Assembly: GCF_000731955.1 (NCBI RefSeq)
Contig: NZ_JNCK01000001.1
Location: 2,046,001-2,110,000, forward strand
Source: Halomonas zincidurans B6
GTDB taxonomy: Bacteria; Pseudomonadota; Gammaproteobacteria; Pseudomonadales; Halomonadaceae
DNA: 64,000 nt
Reading direction: 5' to 3'
Position 1 is the first letter of the stretch, and the number at the start of each line of letters is the position of its first letter. The translations under genes were made by a program, and so were the position numbers. Below the pieces are notes generated by a model. It was given only the letters and a program-made list of their open reading frames with translations, was not told the origin of the DNA and did not search any database. This document shows positions 53,774 through 62,806 of the stretch, piece by piece.

Positions 53774-54346
53774 TCATGCGTGCGGCAACGGCCGGATGAC
53801 ACGGCATGGATTGCCCGCGGCCACGACATTGGCCGGCAGGTCGCGCGTGACCACGCTGCCCGCGCCCACGACGGTGTTTTCGCCGATGCTCACGCCCGGG
53901 CATACGATGGCCCCGCCGCCCAGCCAGACGCCGTCGGCGATGGCCACCGGCAAGGCATATTCCAGGCCGGCGCGCCGCTGTATCGGCTCCAGCGGGTGCG
54001 TCGCGGTATAGATATGCACAGCCGGTGCGAGTTGAACCTCATCGCCGAGGGTGATCCGATTGCAGTCGAGCAGCACGCAGTCGTAGTTCACGAAGCAGCG
54101 TTTGCCGAGAGTAATATTGAAGCCATAGTCGCAGCGCAGGGTAGGCCGTACCACCGAACCCACGCCGAAACCGCCGAACAAGGCCAAGAGCAGCGCCTGA
54201 CGCTTTTCAGCCGCATCGGCGGGCGTGGCATTGAACGTGGCCAATAGCGCCTGGGCGTCCAGATGCGCCGCCTGCAAGTGCGGATCCTCGGCATTGTAGA
54301 GCTCACCCGTCAGCATCCTCGCCCGCTGGTCATTCCGCATCGTCAT
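53774..54346 (-). CDS. maa: Maltose/galactoside O-acetyltransferase-like hexapeptide acetyltransferase
   Basis: 190 residues of the LacA/Maa family: N-terminal MLTGELYNAEDPHLQAA, then FGVGSVVRPTLRCDYG, the catalytic His in VHIYTATHPLEP and VWLGGGAIVCPGVSIGENTV. It acetylates sugars or related small molecules with acetyl-CoA. It is convergent with the aldo/keto reductase gene. Confidence 0.85.
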   Translation of the reverse strand: MTMRNDQRARMLTGELYNAEDPHLQAAHLDAQALLATFNATPADAAEKRQALLLALFGGFGVGSVVRPTLRCDYGFNITLGKRCFVNYDCVLLDCNRITLGDEVQLAPAVHIYTATHPLEPIQRRAGLEYALPVAIADGVWLGGGAIVCPGVSIGENTVVGAGSVVTRDLPANVVAAGNPCRVIRPLPHA

Positions 54347-54599
54347 TGCTCCGCTCTGTTGGCCTGGTCTGGAAAGGCACTTTAGCGCAATTGACGGTGG
54401 CTGGGTGAAAGACCCAACCTACCCCTGTATCCAAAATGCAACACTGCAACTCATTGAAATCTATAATTTCATATAATTTACGCTTATTCATGTCTCGTTT
54501 TGGAGACGCTTATCCGATGCTTTGTGCAACAACTCCCTTCACTTTGTCTAACGGCCTCGCCAATAAATATTTATCTTGCTGTATTTGATATAAAATTAT

Positions 54600-54739
54600 G
54601 TCAGTTGGCATCAATCTCGCATTGCAAGGACATGGCTGAAGAGGCAGCTTGCAAAGCGCCTTTTCAGTAACAGGAGGTCCTTGATCTCGCTAAGGATTGG
54701 CGGGCCAGGGAAGGAACCCGGCAAGGACGCCTCCTTTTT
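54600..54739 (+). ncRNA. Candidate GGA-rich regulatory RNA (CsrB/RsmZ-like)
   Basis: In the 640-bp gap 54347-54985 an AT-rich promoter-like stretch with TATAAAAT (about 54589-54596) leads to a GC-mixed segment with six GGA motifs, four as AAGGA (for example CAAGGAC, TAAGGAT, GAAGGAA). It ends in a stem pairing GGAGG-TCCTTG (54673-54683) with CAAGGA-CCTCC (54722-54734) followed by TTTTT. Repeated GGA in loops and a terminator are the features of CsrA/RsmA-binding RNAs. An inverted repeat GTCTC-N6-GAGAC lies at 54492-54507. No family model was run, so this is tentative. Confidence 0.42.
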
Positions 54740-54801
54740 ACCGCTGGACGCCGAGCATCATGGCGACCAGCCAGCAAGACCCTTCAGTTCCCTGCGTACC
54801 T

Positions 54802-54827
54802 TGGGCCGCCCTGCGGCCCATTTTTTT
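54802..54827 (+). terminator. Strong intrinsic terminator
   Basis: TGGGCCGC-CCT-GCGGCCCA followed by seven T. It could end a longer form of the candidate RNA at 54600 or another short transcript. No coding gene ends here. Confidence 0.85.
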
Positions 54828-54985
54828 GTGCCTGCGTTTTACGCGCGTCCTGATGGTCCGGGCTCGTACGCTTCTCGTCCGGGCGCTGGCACGCCGGAGT
54901 CTTGCTATTCTTTTACTCACCGAAGCGGTGCTGTACCGTGAGGTAAAATGAGAGTCCCGTTCCCACTGAATGAGAAAAACAAGCC

Positions 54986-55588
54986 ATGGACGAGCATCAG
55001 CAGCCAGCGAGCAATTCCCAACAATCCTTGCGCCGCCAGTTCGTCCTGTTCGCCAGCAACTTCTTCAAACACCCGAAGATGCTGGGCTCGATCATCCCCA
55101 GCTCACCCTTTCTGGTGAGACGCATGCTGGGTCACGTCGACTGGGAACGCACTCGAGTGCTGGTCGAATACGGCCCTGGCATCGGCACCTTCACGAGGGA
55201 AATCCTGCGCCAGATGCACCCTGATGCAGTGCTGCTGGTGATCGAAACCAACAAGGATTTTGTCGAGTACATCAACAGCGCCTACGCGGACCCGCGGATG
55301 CAGGTCGTGCACGGTTCGGCAGCCGATATTCAGCGGGTGCTGGGTGAACGCGGTCTCGGTGCGGTCGACTACGTGATCGCCGGCATCCCTTTCAGTACGC
55401 TGCCCGCCGCCATGCGGGAAAGCATCCTCGATGCGACGCGCCAGGTGATCTCGCCGGATGGCACCTTCCTGCTCTACCAGTTCTCGCCCAATATCCTGCC
55501 CGCGCTACGCAAGACCTTCTCCAAGGTGACGCGAGAGTTCGAACCGATGAACTTCCTGCCCGCGCATTTCTATCGCTGCAGCCCGTAG
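54986..55588 (+). CDS. SAM-dependent methyltransferase (phospholipid N-methyltransferase/KsgA-like fold)
   Basis: 200 residues. Motif I is VLVEYGPGIGTFTREIL (about 58-74), preceded by MLGSIIPSSPFLVRRML as in PmtA-type phospholipid methyltransferases; acidic motif II LLVIETNKDFVEYI and VDYVIAGIPFSTLP follow. It may methylate phosphatidylethanolamine, or be a related small-molecule enzyme. It stands alone with its own upstream promoter region. Identity beyond the fold is uncertain. Confidence 0.75.
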   Translation: MDEHQQPASNSQQSLRRQFVLFASNFFKHPKMLGSIIPSSPFLVRRMLGHVDWERTRVLVEYGPGIGTFTREILRQMHPDAVLLVIETNKDFVEYINSAYADPRMQVVHGSAADIQRVLGERGLGAVDYVIAGIPFSTLPAAMRESILDATRQVISPDGTFLLYQFSPNILPALRKTFSKVTREFEPMNFLPAHFYRCSP

Positions 55589-55932
55589 CGTGCAGGGCCG
55601 TTGGTCAGCGGACGGAGCTGAACTGACCCGCCACAGCGTGTTACCCATGGCGTCGGCAACCAACGTCCGCCCGGCCGTCGATGGCCGCAATCCCTGGCAT
55701 CCACCAACAAGCGCGCTAAACCAGGCCATGGCGGCATCCTCGTGTGCTATTCATCGGACCGAAACCTCGACCATGCGGCAAACTACCTGGCAAGCTCATA
55801 TCAGCAACATGGCGAACCGACGTGAGCCCTGGCTACTGCGCTGAAACTCGGTATGATCAGGGTGCATCATTTTTTCATGCGGAGCGGACACCACGAGCAA
55901 TCATTCTTACCAAGCCAGCACCGGAGGTTCTC
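55589..55932. other. Intergenic region with a possible promoter
   Basis: About 340 bp with no credible gene. TATGAT near 55852 followed by CAGGGTGCATC could be a -10 element for the small gene at 55933. Nothing else is seen. Confidence 0.4.
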
Positions 55933-56250
55933 ATGAAGGTATACAGACCTGAATGGCAGTGCACGTTTAACGTAAACGACGGCGCGGAAGAATCGGCCAA
56001 CTTAAAAGAGCGCCTCGCCTGGTTCATTCGAGCGCTTGCCGACAAGCTGGACGGTGGCGGTAGAACGCTCAAGATCGACTGCAGCATCTCTCCGCAGGTG
56101 AGCCGCCAGGATATCGACACCTGCCTGGGCAAGGGCTTCGAAGTCGCCCAAGGGTTGCTCACCCAGCTCGCCCATCAGGCCGCCTGCGAAGACGTCATGC
56201 GTCACGCCAAGGCGGACCTGTTCAAGGAAGACTATCAGCGCCAACGGTAA
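55933..56250 (+). CDS. Small protein of unknown function
   Basis: 105 residues, MKVYRPEWQCTFNVNDGAEE onward, ATG preceded by GGAGG. It is soluble, with an ANLKERLAWFIRALADKLDG amphipathic segment and two later helices (DIDTCLGKGFEVAQGLL; AACEDVMRHAKADLF). No family is recognised. A strong terminator follows 22 bp after its stop, so it is a separate transcription unit. Confidence 0.7.
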   Translation: MKVYRPEWQCTFNVNDGAEESANLKERLAWFIRALADKLDGGGRTLKIDCSISPQVSRQDIDTCLGKGFEVAQGLLTQLAHQAACEDVMRHAKADLFKEDYQRQR

Positions 56251-56272
56251 TCCTAAGCATAGCGTAGCAAGT

Positions 56273-56308
56273 GCACCCCACCCGGCTTGGCCGGCTGGGG
56301 TGCTTTTT
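56273..56308 (+). terminator. Terminator of the small gene at 55933
   Basis: GCACCCCA / TGGGGTGC arms enclosing a second small GGC-TTG-GCC stem, followed by TTTTT. The stretch from 56309 to 56590 holds nothing recognised except a ribosome-binding site at its end. Confidence 0.9.
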
Positions 56309-56590
56309 CTGCGATCCGGTGTAGGAGGCGCCGTCACGACCGACCACTGATCGCGCCCGCGGCGCGTTACCAGCGCCGCGACGAATAGCCGCACCATCGT
56401 GATGCTTTAGGATCGCATCGGGTCTTTGCAATGGCGGTGCGAATTCAAGATCCTGCTCATGGAGTCGTTAATACCATTGACTGAGCAAGTGTCATGCGTG
56501 ACGTTGCTCGGTAGCACCTCGGCCCAGTTGGATGCTAGGAGCCCAGCCCGGCTTGCGCAACGTCGCCGCGAAGGCAGAGGAGAACAAGAG

Positions 56591-56881
56591 ATGGATAGAG
56601 CCACTCTGGATAGAGTTCACATGTCGATCGAACTGCCCAACGACGCCGCCATGTCGCCCCCTCCGCTCGGCGACGCCGCGAACGGCGCTTGCGCCTCCGA
56701 AACGGCCCTGGCCGGCCGACTGGCGCGCGCCAAGGCCAACCTCGACCGCCTGGAGCGTGACGTCGCCTCGAAGGATCACAGCGCGCTGGCGGCGGCGCGG
56801 GTCGAATTTACCCTGGCTTCACGAGCGCTGGCCGATGAACTCATCTCACGAGGGCTGCACGCCTCTCTCCACGGCGCCTGA
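56591..56881 (+). CDS. Small helical protein of unknown function
   Basis: 96 residues from ATG at 56591, preceded by GAGGAGAACAAG. After a Pro/Ala-rich stretch, residues about 35-90 (LAGRLARAKANLDRLERDVA and so on) form an amphipathic, probably coiled-coil helix pair. No family recognised. It lies 107 bp upstream of the RlpA-like gene. Confidence 0.55.
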   Translation: MDRATLDRVHMSIELPNDAAMSPPPLGDAANGACASETALAGRLARAKANLDRLERDVASKDHSALAAARVEFTLASRALADELISRGLHASLHGA

Positions 56882-56987
56882 AGCGATTGCCGGCGCCGGC
56901 AAAGCTGGTTACTATCCCAACGCCAACCGGCCCCTCATCGCATCGATGGACGCAAGACTCGCTAGCCGAGCACAATGAGGCAAGACC

Positions 56988-57374
56988 ATGGGAAGTCAAT
57001 CCCGTCCGTTTCTCCGCTGCTGCCTGGCAGCCCTGATCCTGGCCGGCTCGGTCGGGAATACCCAGGCCAGCGACGCCGCCGGCAAGACCCAACGAGGCGT
57101 CGCATCCTACTACAGCGACAGCCTGCAGGGCGCCAGCACCGCCAGCGGCGAACCATTCGACCAGCAGGCGCTGACCGCGGCGCATCCCGACCTGCCCTTC
57201 GGCACCAGGGTACGGGTGTCGCGGGCCGATACCGGTCAGAGCGTCGAAGTGCTGATCAACGACCGTGGTCCCTTCGTCAAGGGCCGGATCATCGATCTTT
57301 CCAAACGCGCCGCCAAGAAGCTCGGCATGCTCAAGCGGGGCACCGCGCCGGTGCTGGTCACTCAGATCAACTGA
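56988..57374 (+). CDS. RlpA-like double-psi beta-barrel protein
   Basis: 128 residues. A signal peptide (CCLAALILAGSVGNTQAS) leads to a DPBB domain: GVASYYSDSLQGASTASGEP, LPFGTRVRV, VLINDRGPFVKGRIIDLSK. These are the RlpA motifs, including the catalytic-type NDRGPF aspartate. It lacks the SPOR domain of full RlpA, so it is a short periplasmic member that may act on glycan strands or be non-enzymatic. Confidence 0.85.
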   Translation: MGSQSRPFLRCCLAALILAGSVGNTQASDAAGKTQRGVASYYSDSLQGASTASGEPFDQQALTAAHPDLPFGTRVRVSRADTGQSVEVLINDRGPFVKGRIIDLSKRAAKKLGMLKRGTAPVLVTQIN

Positions 57375-57479
57375 CGCCGAACAGCCCTACCGCGACCAGC
57401 ACAGCACCTTACAGGCCTTAACCTGCAGCCGTTCCAGTGTTCGTGGCCGAGCGAAGCTTTCGTGACCGACGAAACACAG

Positions 57480-57511
57480 CGCCCGGCACCAGAGATGATG
57501 CCGGGCGTCGT
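57480..57511. terminator. Hairpin between the convergent RlpA-like and yghU genes
   Basis: GCGCCCGGCA and TGCCGGGCG are complementary across a 12-nt loop, about 105 bp past the RlpA-like stop and 25 bp past the yghU stop. No long U-tract is evident, so termination efficiency is unclear. Confidence 0.5.
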
Positions 57512-57534
57512 GATCGTATCGAGCGTGCGTCGGT

Positions 57535-58410
57535 TCAGCCTTGCGCCTCGCGCTTGTCCTGCGTTCTCAGCTCGAAGTCGCTGGCATCGTGGCGCTCGTG
57601 GAGCTGGGTCTCAAGCTCGCCGAAGGTACGGTTGACCATGCGCCCGCGCTGCACCGCCGGGCGGGCGTCGATCTCCTTCGCCCACCGCATCACGTGCGCG
57701 TATTCCTGCACCTGCAGGAACTCCGCCGCGTCGTAGAGCCGCCCCAGCACCAGCTGGCCGTACCACGCCCAGTTGGCGATATCGGCGATGGTGTACTCGT
57801 CACCGGCCAGATAGCGAGTCTCGGCCAGGCGCCGGTCGAGCACGTCGAGCTGACGCTTGGTCTCCATCGCGTAGCGGTCGATGGGGTACTCGAGCTTCTC
57901 CGGGGCATAGGCATAGAAATGGCCAAAGCCACCGCCCAGGAACGGCGCGCTGCCCATCTGCCAGAACAGCCAGTTGAGGGCTTCGGTGCGCGCGGCATGC
58001 GCCTTGGGCAGCAAGGCATCGAACGTCTCGGCGAGATACAGCAGGATCGAGCCTGACTCGAACACCCGGGTGGGCTCCGGCGTGCTGTAGTCCATCAAGG
58101 CGGGGATCTTGGAGTTCGGGTTGACCGCGACGAAGCCGCTGCCGAACTGATCGCCCTCGCCGATATCGATCAACCAGGCATCGTATTCGGCGCCTTCGTG
58201 GCCGAGCGCCAACAGCTCCTCGAACATCACCCCCGCCTTGACGCCGTTGGGCGTGGCCAGCGAATAGAGCTGGAACGGGTGTTTGCCGACCGGCAACGCC
58301 TTGTCGTGGGTCGGCCCGGCGACCGGCCGGTTGACGCTGGCGAACTTGCCGCCGCTCTCCTTCTCCCAGGTCCAGACCTGCGGCGGGTTATATGCGTTTT
58401 CCTGACTCAT
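57535..58410 (-). CDS. yghU: Glutathione-dependent disulfide-bond oxidoreductase YghU
   Basis: 291 residues of the nu-class GST YghU: YNPPQVWTWEKESGGKFASV and NRPVAGPTHDKALPVGKHPF at the N-terminus, NPNSKIPALMDYS with the cis-Pro, and WLFWQMGSAPFLGGGFGHFY in the helical domain. It reduces disulfides using two glutathiones in the cytosol. Confidence 0.92.
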   Translation of the reverse strand: MSQENAYNPPQVWTWEKESGGKFASVNRPVAGPTHDKALPVGKHPFQLYSLATPNGVKAGVMFEELLALGHEGAEYDAWLIDIGEGDQFGSGFVAVNPNSKIPALMDYSTPEPTRVFESGSILLYLAETFDALLPKAHAARTEALNWLFWQMGSAPFLGGGFGHFYAYAPEKLEYPIDRYAMETKRQLDVLDRRLAETRYLAGDEYTIADIANWAWYGQLVLGRLYDAAEFLQVQEYAHVMRWAKEIDARPAVQRGRMVNRTFGELETQLHERHDASDFELRTQDKREAQG

Positions 58411-58531
58411 GGAAACTCCTTGCTGATGGCATTTCGGCAGACCGGCCCAGGCGACTGCCCGACGCCGACGGCCGGCTTGATGACCACCAAGGTAGCCTAG
58501 TAATTATTAACATTCGACCGTAAGCAGCCTC

Positions 58532-59152
58532 TCAATCGCTATACACGCCCGCCGCGCCGGACTGCGCGAATTCCCAGCACTGATGGATATCCTCGGCCAG
58601 CGTGCGCCCCTCGGAGAGCGGCGGCAGATCGTCGAGGGCGAAGAACTCGGCGGCGTCGGTCTCGTTGTTGACGACGAATTCGCCACCCCGGTGGTCGCAC
58701 AGGTAGAACAGCTTGTAGATGTGATCCGGCGACACCGGCGTGTAGGAGTGCAGGCTACGATCCTTGAGCATCGCCAGGCGCGGGTTGGCGGCGCGATGGC
58801 CTGATTCCTCGACGATCTCGCGCAGCACGCAGCTTGAGGGTCCCTCGTTGACATCCGCCCAGCCACCCGGTAGCGCCCAGCGGCCATCCTTGATCTCGCG
58901 TACCAGCAGCACCCGGCCGCGTTCGAACACCGCGCCGCGCACGTCCACTTTGGGCGTGGCGTAGCCGGCATCGGGGATGATGAAATCCTCGACCCGCTCG
59001 ACGGGCACGTCGGCGAGCACCGCGAACATCTGGTTGGTCAACGTCTCGAGCTGCCGATAGCGCTCGAGCTCGTACTTGTTGGTGGTGTAGGTCTGGCCCG
59101 TTTGGGCGATCGAGCGCAGCTGTTTGGCGAAGGCGATCCAGTCGTGTGTCAT
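58532..59152 (-). CDS. NUDIX hydrolase with N-terminal NUDIX-associated domain
   Basis: 206 residues. A helical N-terminal domain (about 1-60) is followed by a NUDIX fold with the full box GGWADVNEGPSSCVLREIVE then ESG, matching Gx5Ex7REUxEExGU. Such proteins hydrolyse nucleoside diphosphate derivatives, ADP-ribose among them. It is divergent from the HAD phosphatase gene. Confidence 0.87.
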   Translation of the reverse strand: MTHDWIAFAKQLRSIAQTGQTYTTNKYELERYRQLETLTNQMFAVLADVPVERVEDFIIPDAGYATPKVDVRGAVFERGRVLLVREIKDGRWALPGGWADVNEGPSSCVLREIVEESGHRAANPRLAMLKDRSLHSYTPVSPDHIYKLFYLCDHRGGEFVVNNETDAAEFFALDDLPPLSEGRTLAEDIHQCWEFAQSGAAGVYSD

Positions 59153-59256
59153 GCGATTCCCTTCCTTTCCGATAAATGAGTCATGACGGCGGCTGCACAG
59201 CGGCCTGCATATCAGTATTCTGAACCCCTAATCATTCGATGACAGGGACACAGGCG

Positions 59257-60027
59257 ATGACCGAACGCACGATCGATTGCTGGCTTACCGACATGGATGG
59301 CGTACTGATCCGCGAGGACCACGCTCTGCCCGGCGCGGCCGAACTCATCGAGCAGTGGCGTGCGGCGGGCACGCCGTTTCTGGTGCTCACCAACAACTCC
59401 ATCTATACGCCGCGCGATCTCAGCGCCCGGCTGGCGCGGGTCGGCCTCGACGTGCCCCAAGATCGCCTATGGACCTCGGCGCTGGCAACCGCCGCCTTTC
59501 TGCGCGACCAGGCCCCCGGCGGCTCGGCGTTCGTGATCGGCGAGGCCGGGCTGACCACGGCGATCCACGAGGCCGGCTTCGTGATGACCGACGTCGCCCC
59601 GGACTTCGTGGTGCTCGGCGAGACCCGCACCTACTCCTTCGAGGCGATCACCCGGGCGATCCGGCTGATCAATGGCGGCGCGCGCTTCATCGCCACCAAC
59701 CCCGACGTCACCGGGCCCAGCCCCGAAGGACCGCTGCCCGCCACCGGCTCGGTGGCGGCGCTGATCACCGCCGCCACCAAACGCGAGCCCTACTACGTCG
59801 GCAAGCCCAATCCGATGATGTTCCGCTCGGCGATGAACAAGCTCGGCACGCATTCGGAGCGCACCGGGATGATCGGCGATCGCATGGATACCGACGTGAT
59901 CGCCGGCATCGAGGCCGGCCTGCACACGGTACTCGTGCTGACCGGCATCTCCACCCAGGCGGACATCCAGAACTACCCGTTCCGCCCGCGGGAGATTCTC
60001 GACTCGGTGGCGGACCTGCTGGCCTAG
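59257..60027 (+). CDS. HAD-IIA family phosphatase (NagD-like)
   Basis: 256 residues. Motif I CWLTDMDGVLIRED, motif II VLTNNSIYTPRDL, and YYVGKPNPMMFRSAM with MIGDRMDTDVIAGIEAG complete a HAD-IIA enzyme with a C2 cap. NagD types dephosphorylate nucleotides or sugar phosphates. ATG at 59257 is preferred over 59239 because GGGACACAGG precedes it. The region 60028-60321 holds only upstream sequence of the next gene. Confidence 0.85.
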   Translation: MTERTIDCWLTDMDGVLIREDHALPGAAELIEQWRAAGTPFLVLTNNSIYTPRDLSARLARVGLDVPQDRLWTSALATAAFLRDQAPGGSAFVIGEAGLTTAIHEAGFVMTDVAPDFVVLGETRTYSFEAITRAIRLINGGARFIATNPDVTGPSPEGPLPATGSVAALITAATKREPYYVGKPNPMMFRSAMNKLGTHSERTGMIGDRMDTDVIAGIEAGLHTVLVLTGISTQADIQNYPFRPREILDSVADLLA

Positions 60028-60321
60028 GCCCGCGACGACGCGTCGCCGCCACTCGCCGCCGCCTTCTTTCAGGGCTATCGCCGTTGAACCAATGAGGGCA
60101 CCAGGGACACGCTGAAGTGAAGGTCCGACGCCATGGCCGAAAAGAAAGTTCCTGACTTTTCCGGCATTTCCGCCGTCCATGGCGGTCAGATGGCGTCGGT
60201 AGCGTACATGGAAGTTACAGCGCCTCCACGCAAGCTTGTCGACGGGTCAACCCCGAACGTAAACGCTGGCTGCGATAGCCCTGCGACTTCTCACCGTCAT
60301 CGACACGAGGACAATCGACCC

Positions 60322-61215
60322 ATGTTTTCCGGCCTCAGCGCATTTCCCTTGACCCCCACGAACGAGAGCGGCATCGACGAAGCGGCGTTTGTCCGACTGG
60401 TCGAGCGTCTGGCCGATGCCGGCGTCGACTCCATCGGCGCCCTGGGATCGACTGGCAGCTATGCCTATCTCACGCGAGCCGAACGTGCGCGTATCGCGCA
60501 ACTGGCGGTGAAACATGCCGGCAACGTGCCGGTACTCGTCGGCATCGGCGCCTTGCGCACGCGCGATGTGCTGGCCCTGGCCGAAGACGCGCAGCACGCG
60601 GGGGCGAGCGCGGTGCTGCTGGCCCCGATGTCGTACCAGAGGCTATCCAGCGATGAAGTCTTCGAGCTTTACGAAACCGTGACCCGCTCCCTGTCCGTGC
60701 CGCTGTGCGTGTACGACAACCCGGGTACGACGCATTTCGAGTTCAACGACGAACTGTATCGTCGGATCGCTCGCCTCCCCAACGTGCGTTCCATCAAGAT
60801 TCCCGGCGTTCCGTCGGACACGGATGCGGCCAGGGCGCATGTCGAGCGCCTGCGCGCCCTGATCCCCTCTCACGTGACGCTCGGCGTCAGCGGGGATGCC
60901 TTCGCCGCAACGGGACTGAACTCGGGATGCGAGGCCTGGTATTCGGTGATCGGCGGGCTGTTCCCCAGGACGGCGCTGGCCATCACCCGCGCCGCACAGG
61001 CCGGCGATAGGCAGGAAGCCTCGCGCCTGTCCGCGCGACTGCAACCTTTATGGGCGCAGTTCAGCCAGCACGGCGGCAGCCTGCGTGTCATCGCCACCGC
61101 CGCGGAACTGAGGGGGCTGGTAGAACGTCCCGTCCTGCCGCTGCCGCTCAAGGTATTGCAAGGAGCCAGCCGGCAACGGCTCGCCGTGCTGCTTGACGAG
61201 CTTGAGCTGGCCTGA
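60322..61215 (+). CDS. Dihydrodipicolinate synthase (DapA) family aldolase
   Basis: 297 residues, (beta/alpha)8 class I lyase. The Schiff-base lysine is in VRSIKIPGVPSD (about 160) and the tyrosine in CVYDNPGTTHF. The usual GTTGE motif is GSTGS, lacking the glutamate typical of true DapA, so it is more likely a paralogue for another 2-oxoacid (for example a dehydratase or lyase). The frame is open from 60133, but ATG at 60322 matches the family start. The true dapA is expected elsewhere. Confidence 0.82.
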   Translation: MFSGLSAFPLTPTNESGIDEAAFVRLVERLADAGVDSIGALGSTGSYAYLTRAERARIAQLAVKHAGNVPVLVGIGALRTRDVLALAEDAQHAGASAVLLAPMSYQRLSSDEVFELYETVTRSLSVPLCVYDNPGTTHFEFNDELYRRIARLPNVRSIKIPGVPSDTDAARAHVERLRALIPSHVTLGVSGDAFAATGLNSGCEAWYSVIGGLFPRTALAITRAAQAGDRQEASRLSARLQPLWAQFSQHGGSLRVIATAAELRGLVERPVLPLPLKVLQGASRQRLAVLLDELELA

Positions 61216-61279
61216 CGAGCCGCGTTGCGTTGCGCCTGTCAAGGGAATTGCCTTGAAGCCACCCTCAAGCCACCGCGAT

Positions 61280-61942
61280 CTATGCGCAACGCTTCGGCGA
61301 CAACCGCCAGGCAACTTCGACGAACCGCGTCACACCGGCCTCACGGAAATTGAGCGACGACTGGAGCACGTCCTTGCGCGACAGCTCGGTGATCGCGTAG
61401 TGCCGACCGTAGTGGCGTTCGACTTCCTCCGGCGGCACCGGAAACGGCGGACCGTCCTTCTCGGCGGGATCGTACTCGAAGGTGATCAATAGCTGCGGCG
61501 CGCCATCGCTCAGCGCCAGGATCCGCTCGGCGTATCGGGACCGCATCGCTGGCGGCAGCGCCACCAGCGCCGCCCGATCGTAAACCAGTTCCACCGGGCC
61601 GAGTTCCGCCGCCGCCAGGGCGAAAATGTCGCCCTGGAATACCGTCAGCCCGGCGTGACGCCAGCACCGGCCACCGGCCCACTCGCTCGGTTGCGGGTCG
61701 ACGCCCAGTTCCTCGAACAGCTGCGCCACGGCGATCTCGCTCAATTCGGCGCCGGCGACCCGGTAGCCCTGCTCCAGCAGCCAACCGATGTCCAGCGTCT
61801 TGCCGCACAGCGGCAGGAAGATTCGCGCATCCGCGGCCAGCTCGAAGCCGGGCAGGTTGCGCTTGAGAATCGGATGCACGAAGGGCAAATGAAAGCCCAA
61901 TTGCTCGTTCCGCCATCGGGATCGCCAGAAATCGCGTTCCAC
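61280..61942 (-). CDS. tpm: Thiopurine S-methyltransferase
   Basis: 220 residues. Start MERDFWRSRWRNEQLGFHLP, then LPLCGKTLDIGWLLEQGYRV and GAELSEIAVAQLF, and FALAAAELGPVELVYDRAAL are the bacterial TPMT pattern. It methylates thiopurines and selenium or tellurium species with SAM. Its C-terminus (SLNFREAGVTRFVEVAWRL) is closely echoed by a fragment at the right edge of the window. Confidence 0.93.
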   Translation of the reverse strand: MERDFWRSRWRNEQLGFHLPFVHPILKRNLPGFELAADARIFLPLCGKTLDIGWLLEQGYRVAGAELSEIAVAQLFEELGVDPQPSEWAGGRCWRHAGLTVFQGDIFALAAAELGPVELVYDRAALVALPPAMRSRYAERILALSDGAPQLLITFEYDPAEKDGPPFPVPPEEVERHYGRHYAITELSRKDVLQSSLNFREAGVTRFVEVAWRLSPKRCA

Positions 61943-62016
61943 TGCGCCTCCTTATCGTCCTGGATTGAAGCCTGAGACATTTCAGCCTGAACGTCGCGCC
62001 TGGCTTCGCGCCATCC

Positions 62017-62403
62017 TCAGAGCTGAGCCTCGATCGCCTGTTTGTCGATTATCGACCAGACCTCGGCGATCTTTCCGTTCTCGAAGGCGTAGAAGACATT
62101 CTCGGTGAAGCGCACTTTCTTGCCGTTCACCGGCAGGCCGAGGAAGTGTCCCTGGGGTGTGCAGTGAAAGCTCAAGCGGCTCGCGACGCCCTGCGCATCG
62201 GCGATCAGCAGTTGAATCTCGAAACGAAGGTCGGGGATTTCCGAACAATCCGTTTCCAGCATCTCGCGGTAACCCGAGAGCCCGATTCGCCGGCCATTGT
62301 GACGCACGTCGTCATCGACGAACGCACCTAGATTCGACCAGTCGCGTTCGTTGAGACACGCGATGTAGCCCCGATAGAGACTGGAAATATCCTTGTCGTT
62401 CAT
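62017..62403 (-). CDS. SnoaL-like ester cyclase
   Basis: 128 residues from ATG at 62403: MNDKDISSLYRGYIACLNER, then NGRRIGLSGYREMLETDC and GHFLGLPVNGKKVRFTENVF, the SnoaL/polyketide-cyclase-like fold with a buried cavity. Enzymes of this fold are diverse (cyclases, isomerases, hydrolases). It is on the same strand as the tautomerase and SDR genes but 158 bp from the former. Confidence 0.8.
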   Translation of the reverse strand: MNDKDISSLYRGYIACLNERDWSNLGAFVDDDVRHNGRRIGLSGYREMLETDCSEIPDLRFEIQLLIADAQGVASRLSFHCTPQGHFLGLPVNGKKVRFTENVFYAFENGKIAEVWSIIDKQAIEAQL

Positions 62404-62561
62404 GCCATCAACCCATGGTAGCGGAAACGGAGACAGCCATGAGTCTAGCGCGCATGGCCTCGCGTCCCCATGGGCAGCATACATTTCAGCAATCTCAGCC
62501 AGGCGGGTCCACGCAAACGCCGCCGGTCGCGACCGGCGGCGTGGGCTCGTCCTGCAGCCGG

Positions 62562-62780
62562 TCACGTTCTGCCGGGAGGCAGCCCCATCTTCTCCAGCGT
62601 CAGAATTTCATCGGCGCGCCCCCAGCCTCCATCGGCGACCTCCTCCACCAGCACCATGGTGTAGGGGCGCACCGCCTCGCCGAAATACTCGACGAACAGG
62701 TCGGTGGTGCGGTGGACGATCTCTTCCTTGCGGGCGTGATCCAGGATGCCCTCGGGAAACTTGTAGTTGGCAAATGGCAT
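62562..62780 (-). CDS. 4-oxalocrotonate tautomerase-like protein
   Basis: 72 residues. The conserved Pro directly after the initiator Met (MPFANYKFPEGILDHARKEE) is the catalytic base of the tautomerase superfamily, and RPYTMVLVEEVADGGWGRAD fits the rest of the subunit. It isomerises a small unsaturated oxoacid or enol. It is 26 bp downstream of the SDR gene, probably the same transcript. Confidence 0.85.
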   Translation of the reverse strand: MPFANYKFPEGILDHARKEEIVHRTTDLFVEYFGEAVRPYTMVLVEEVADGGWGRADEILTLEKMGLPPGRT

Positions 62781-62806
62781 TGTTTCTATCCTCGAAAAGA
62801 TCGGTT

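Noticed and set aside
54681..54951. Two overlapping open frames of about 85 codons
   Set aside because: Both overlap a hairpin terminator and the candidate RNA, lack ribosome sites and show no protein features.
60133..60321. N-terminal extension of the DapA-family protein to 60133
   Set aside because: The 63 extra residues are unlike the family, and the internal ATG at 60322 gives the normal MFSGLSAFPLTPTN start.
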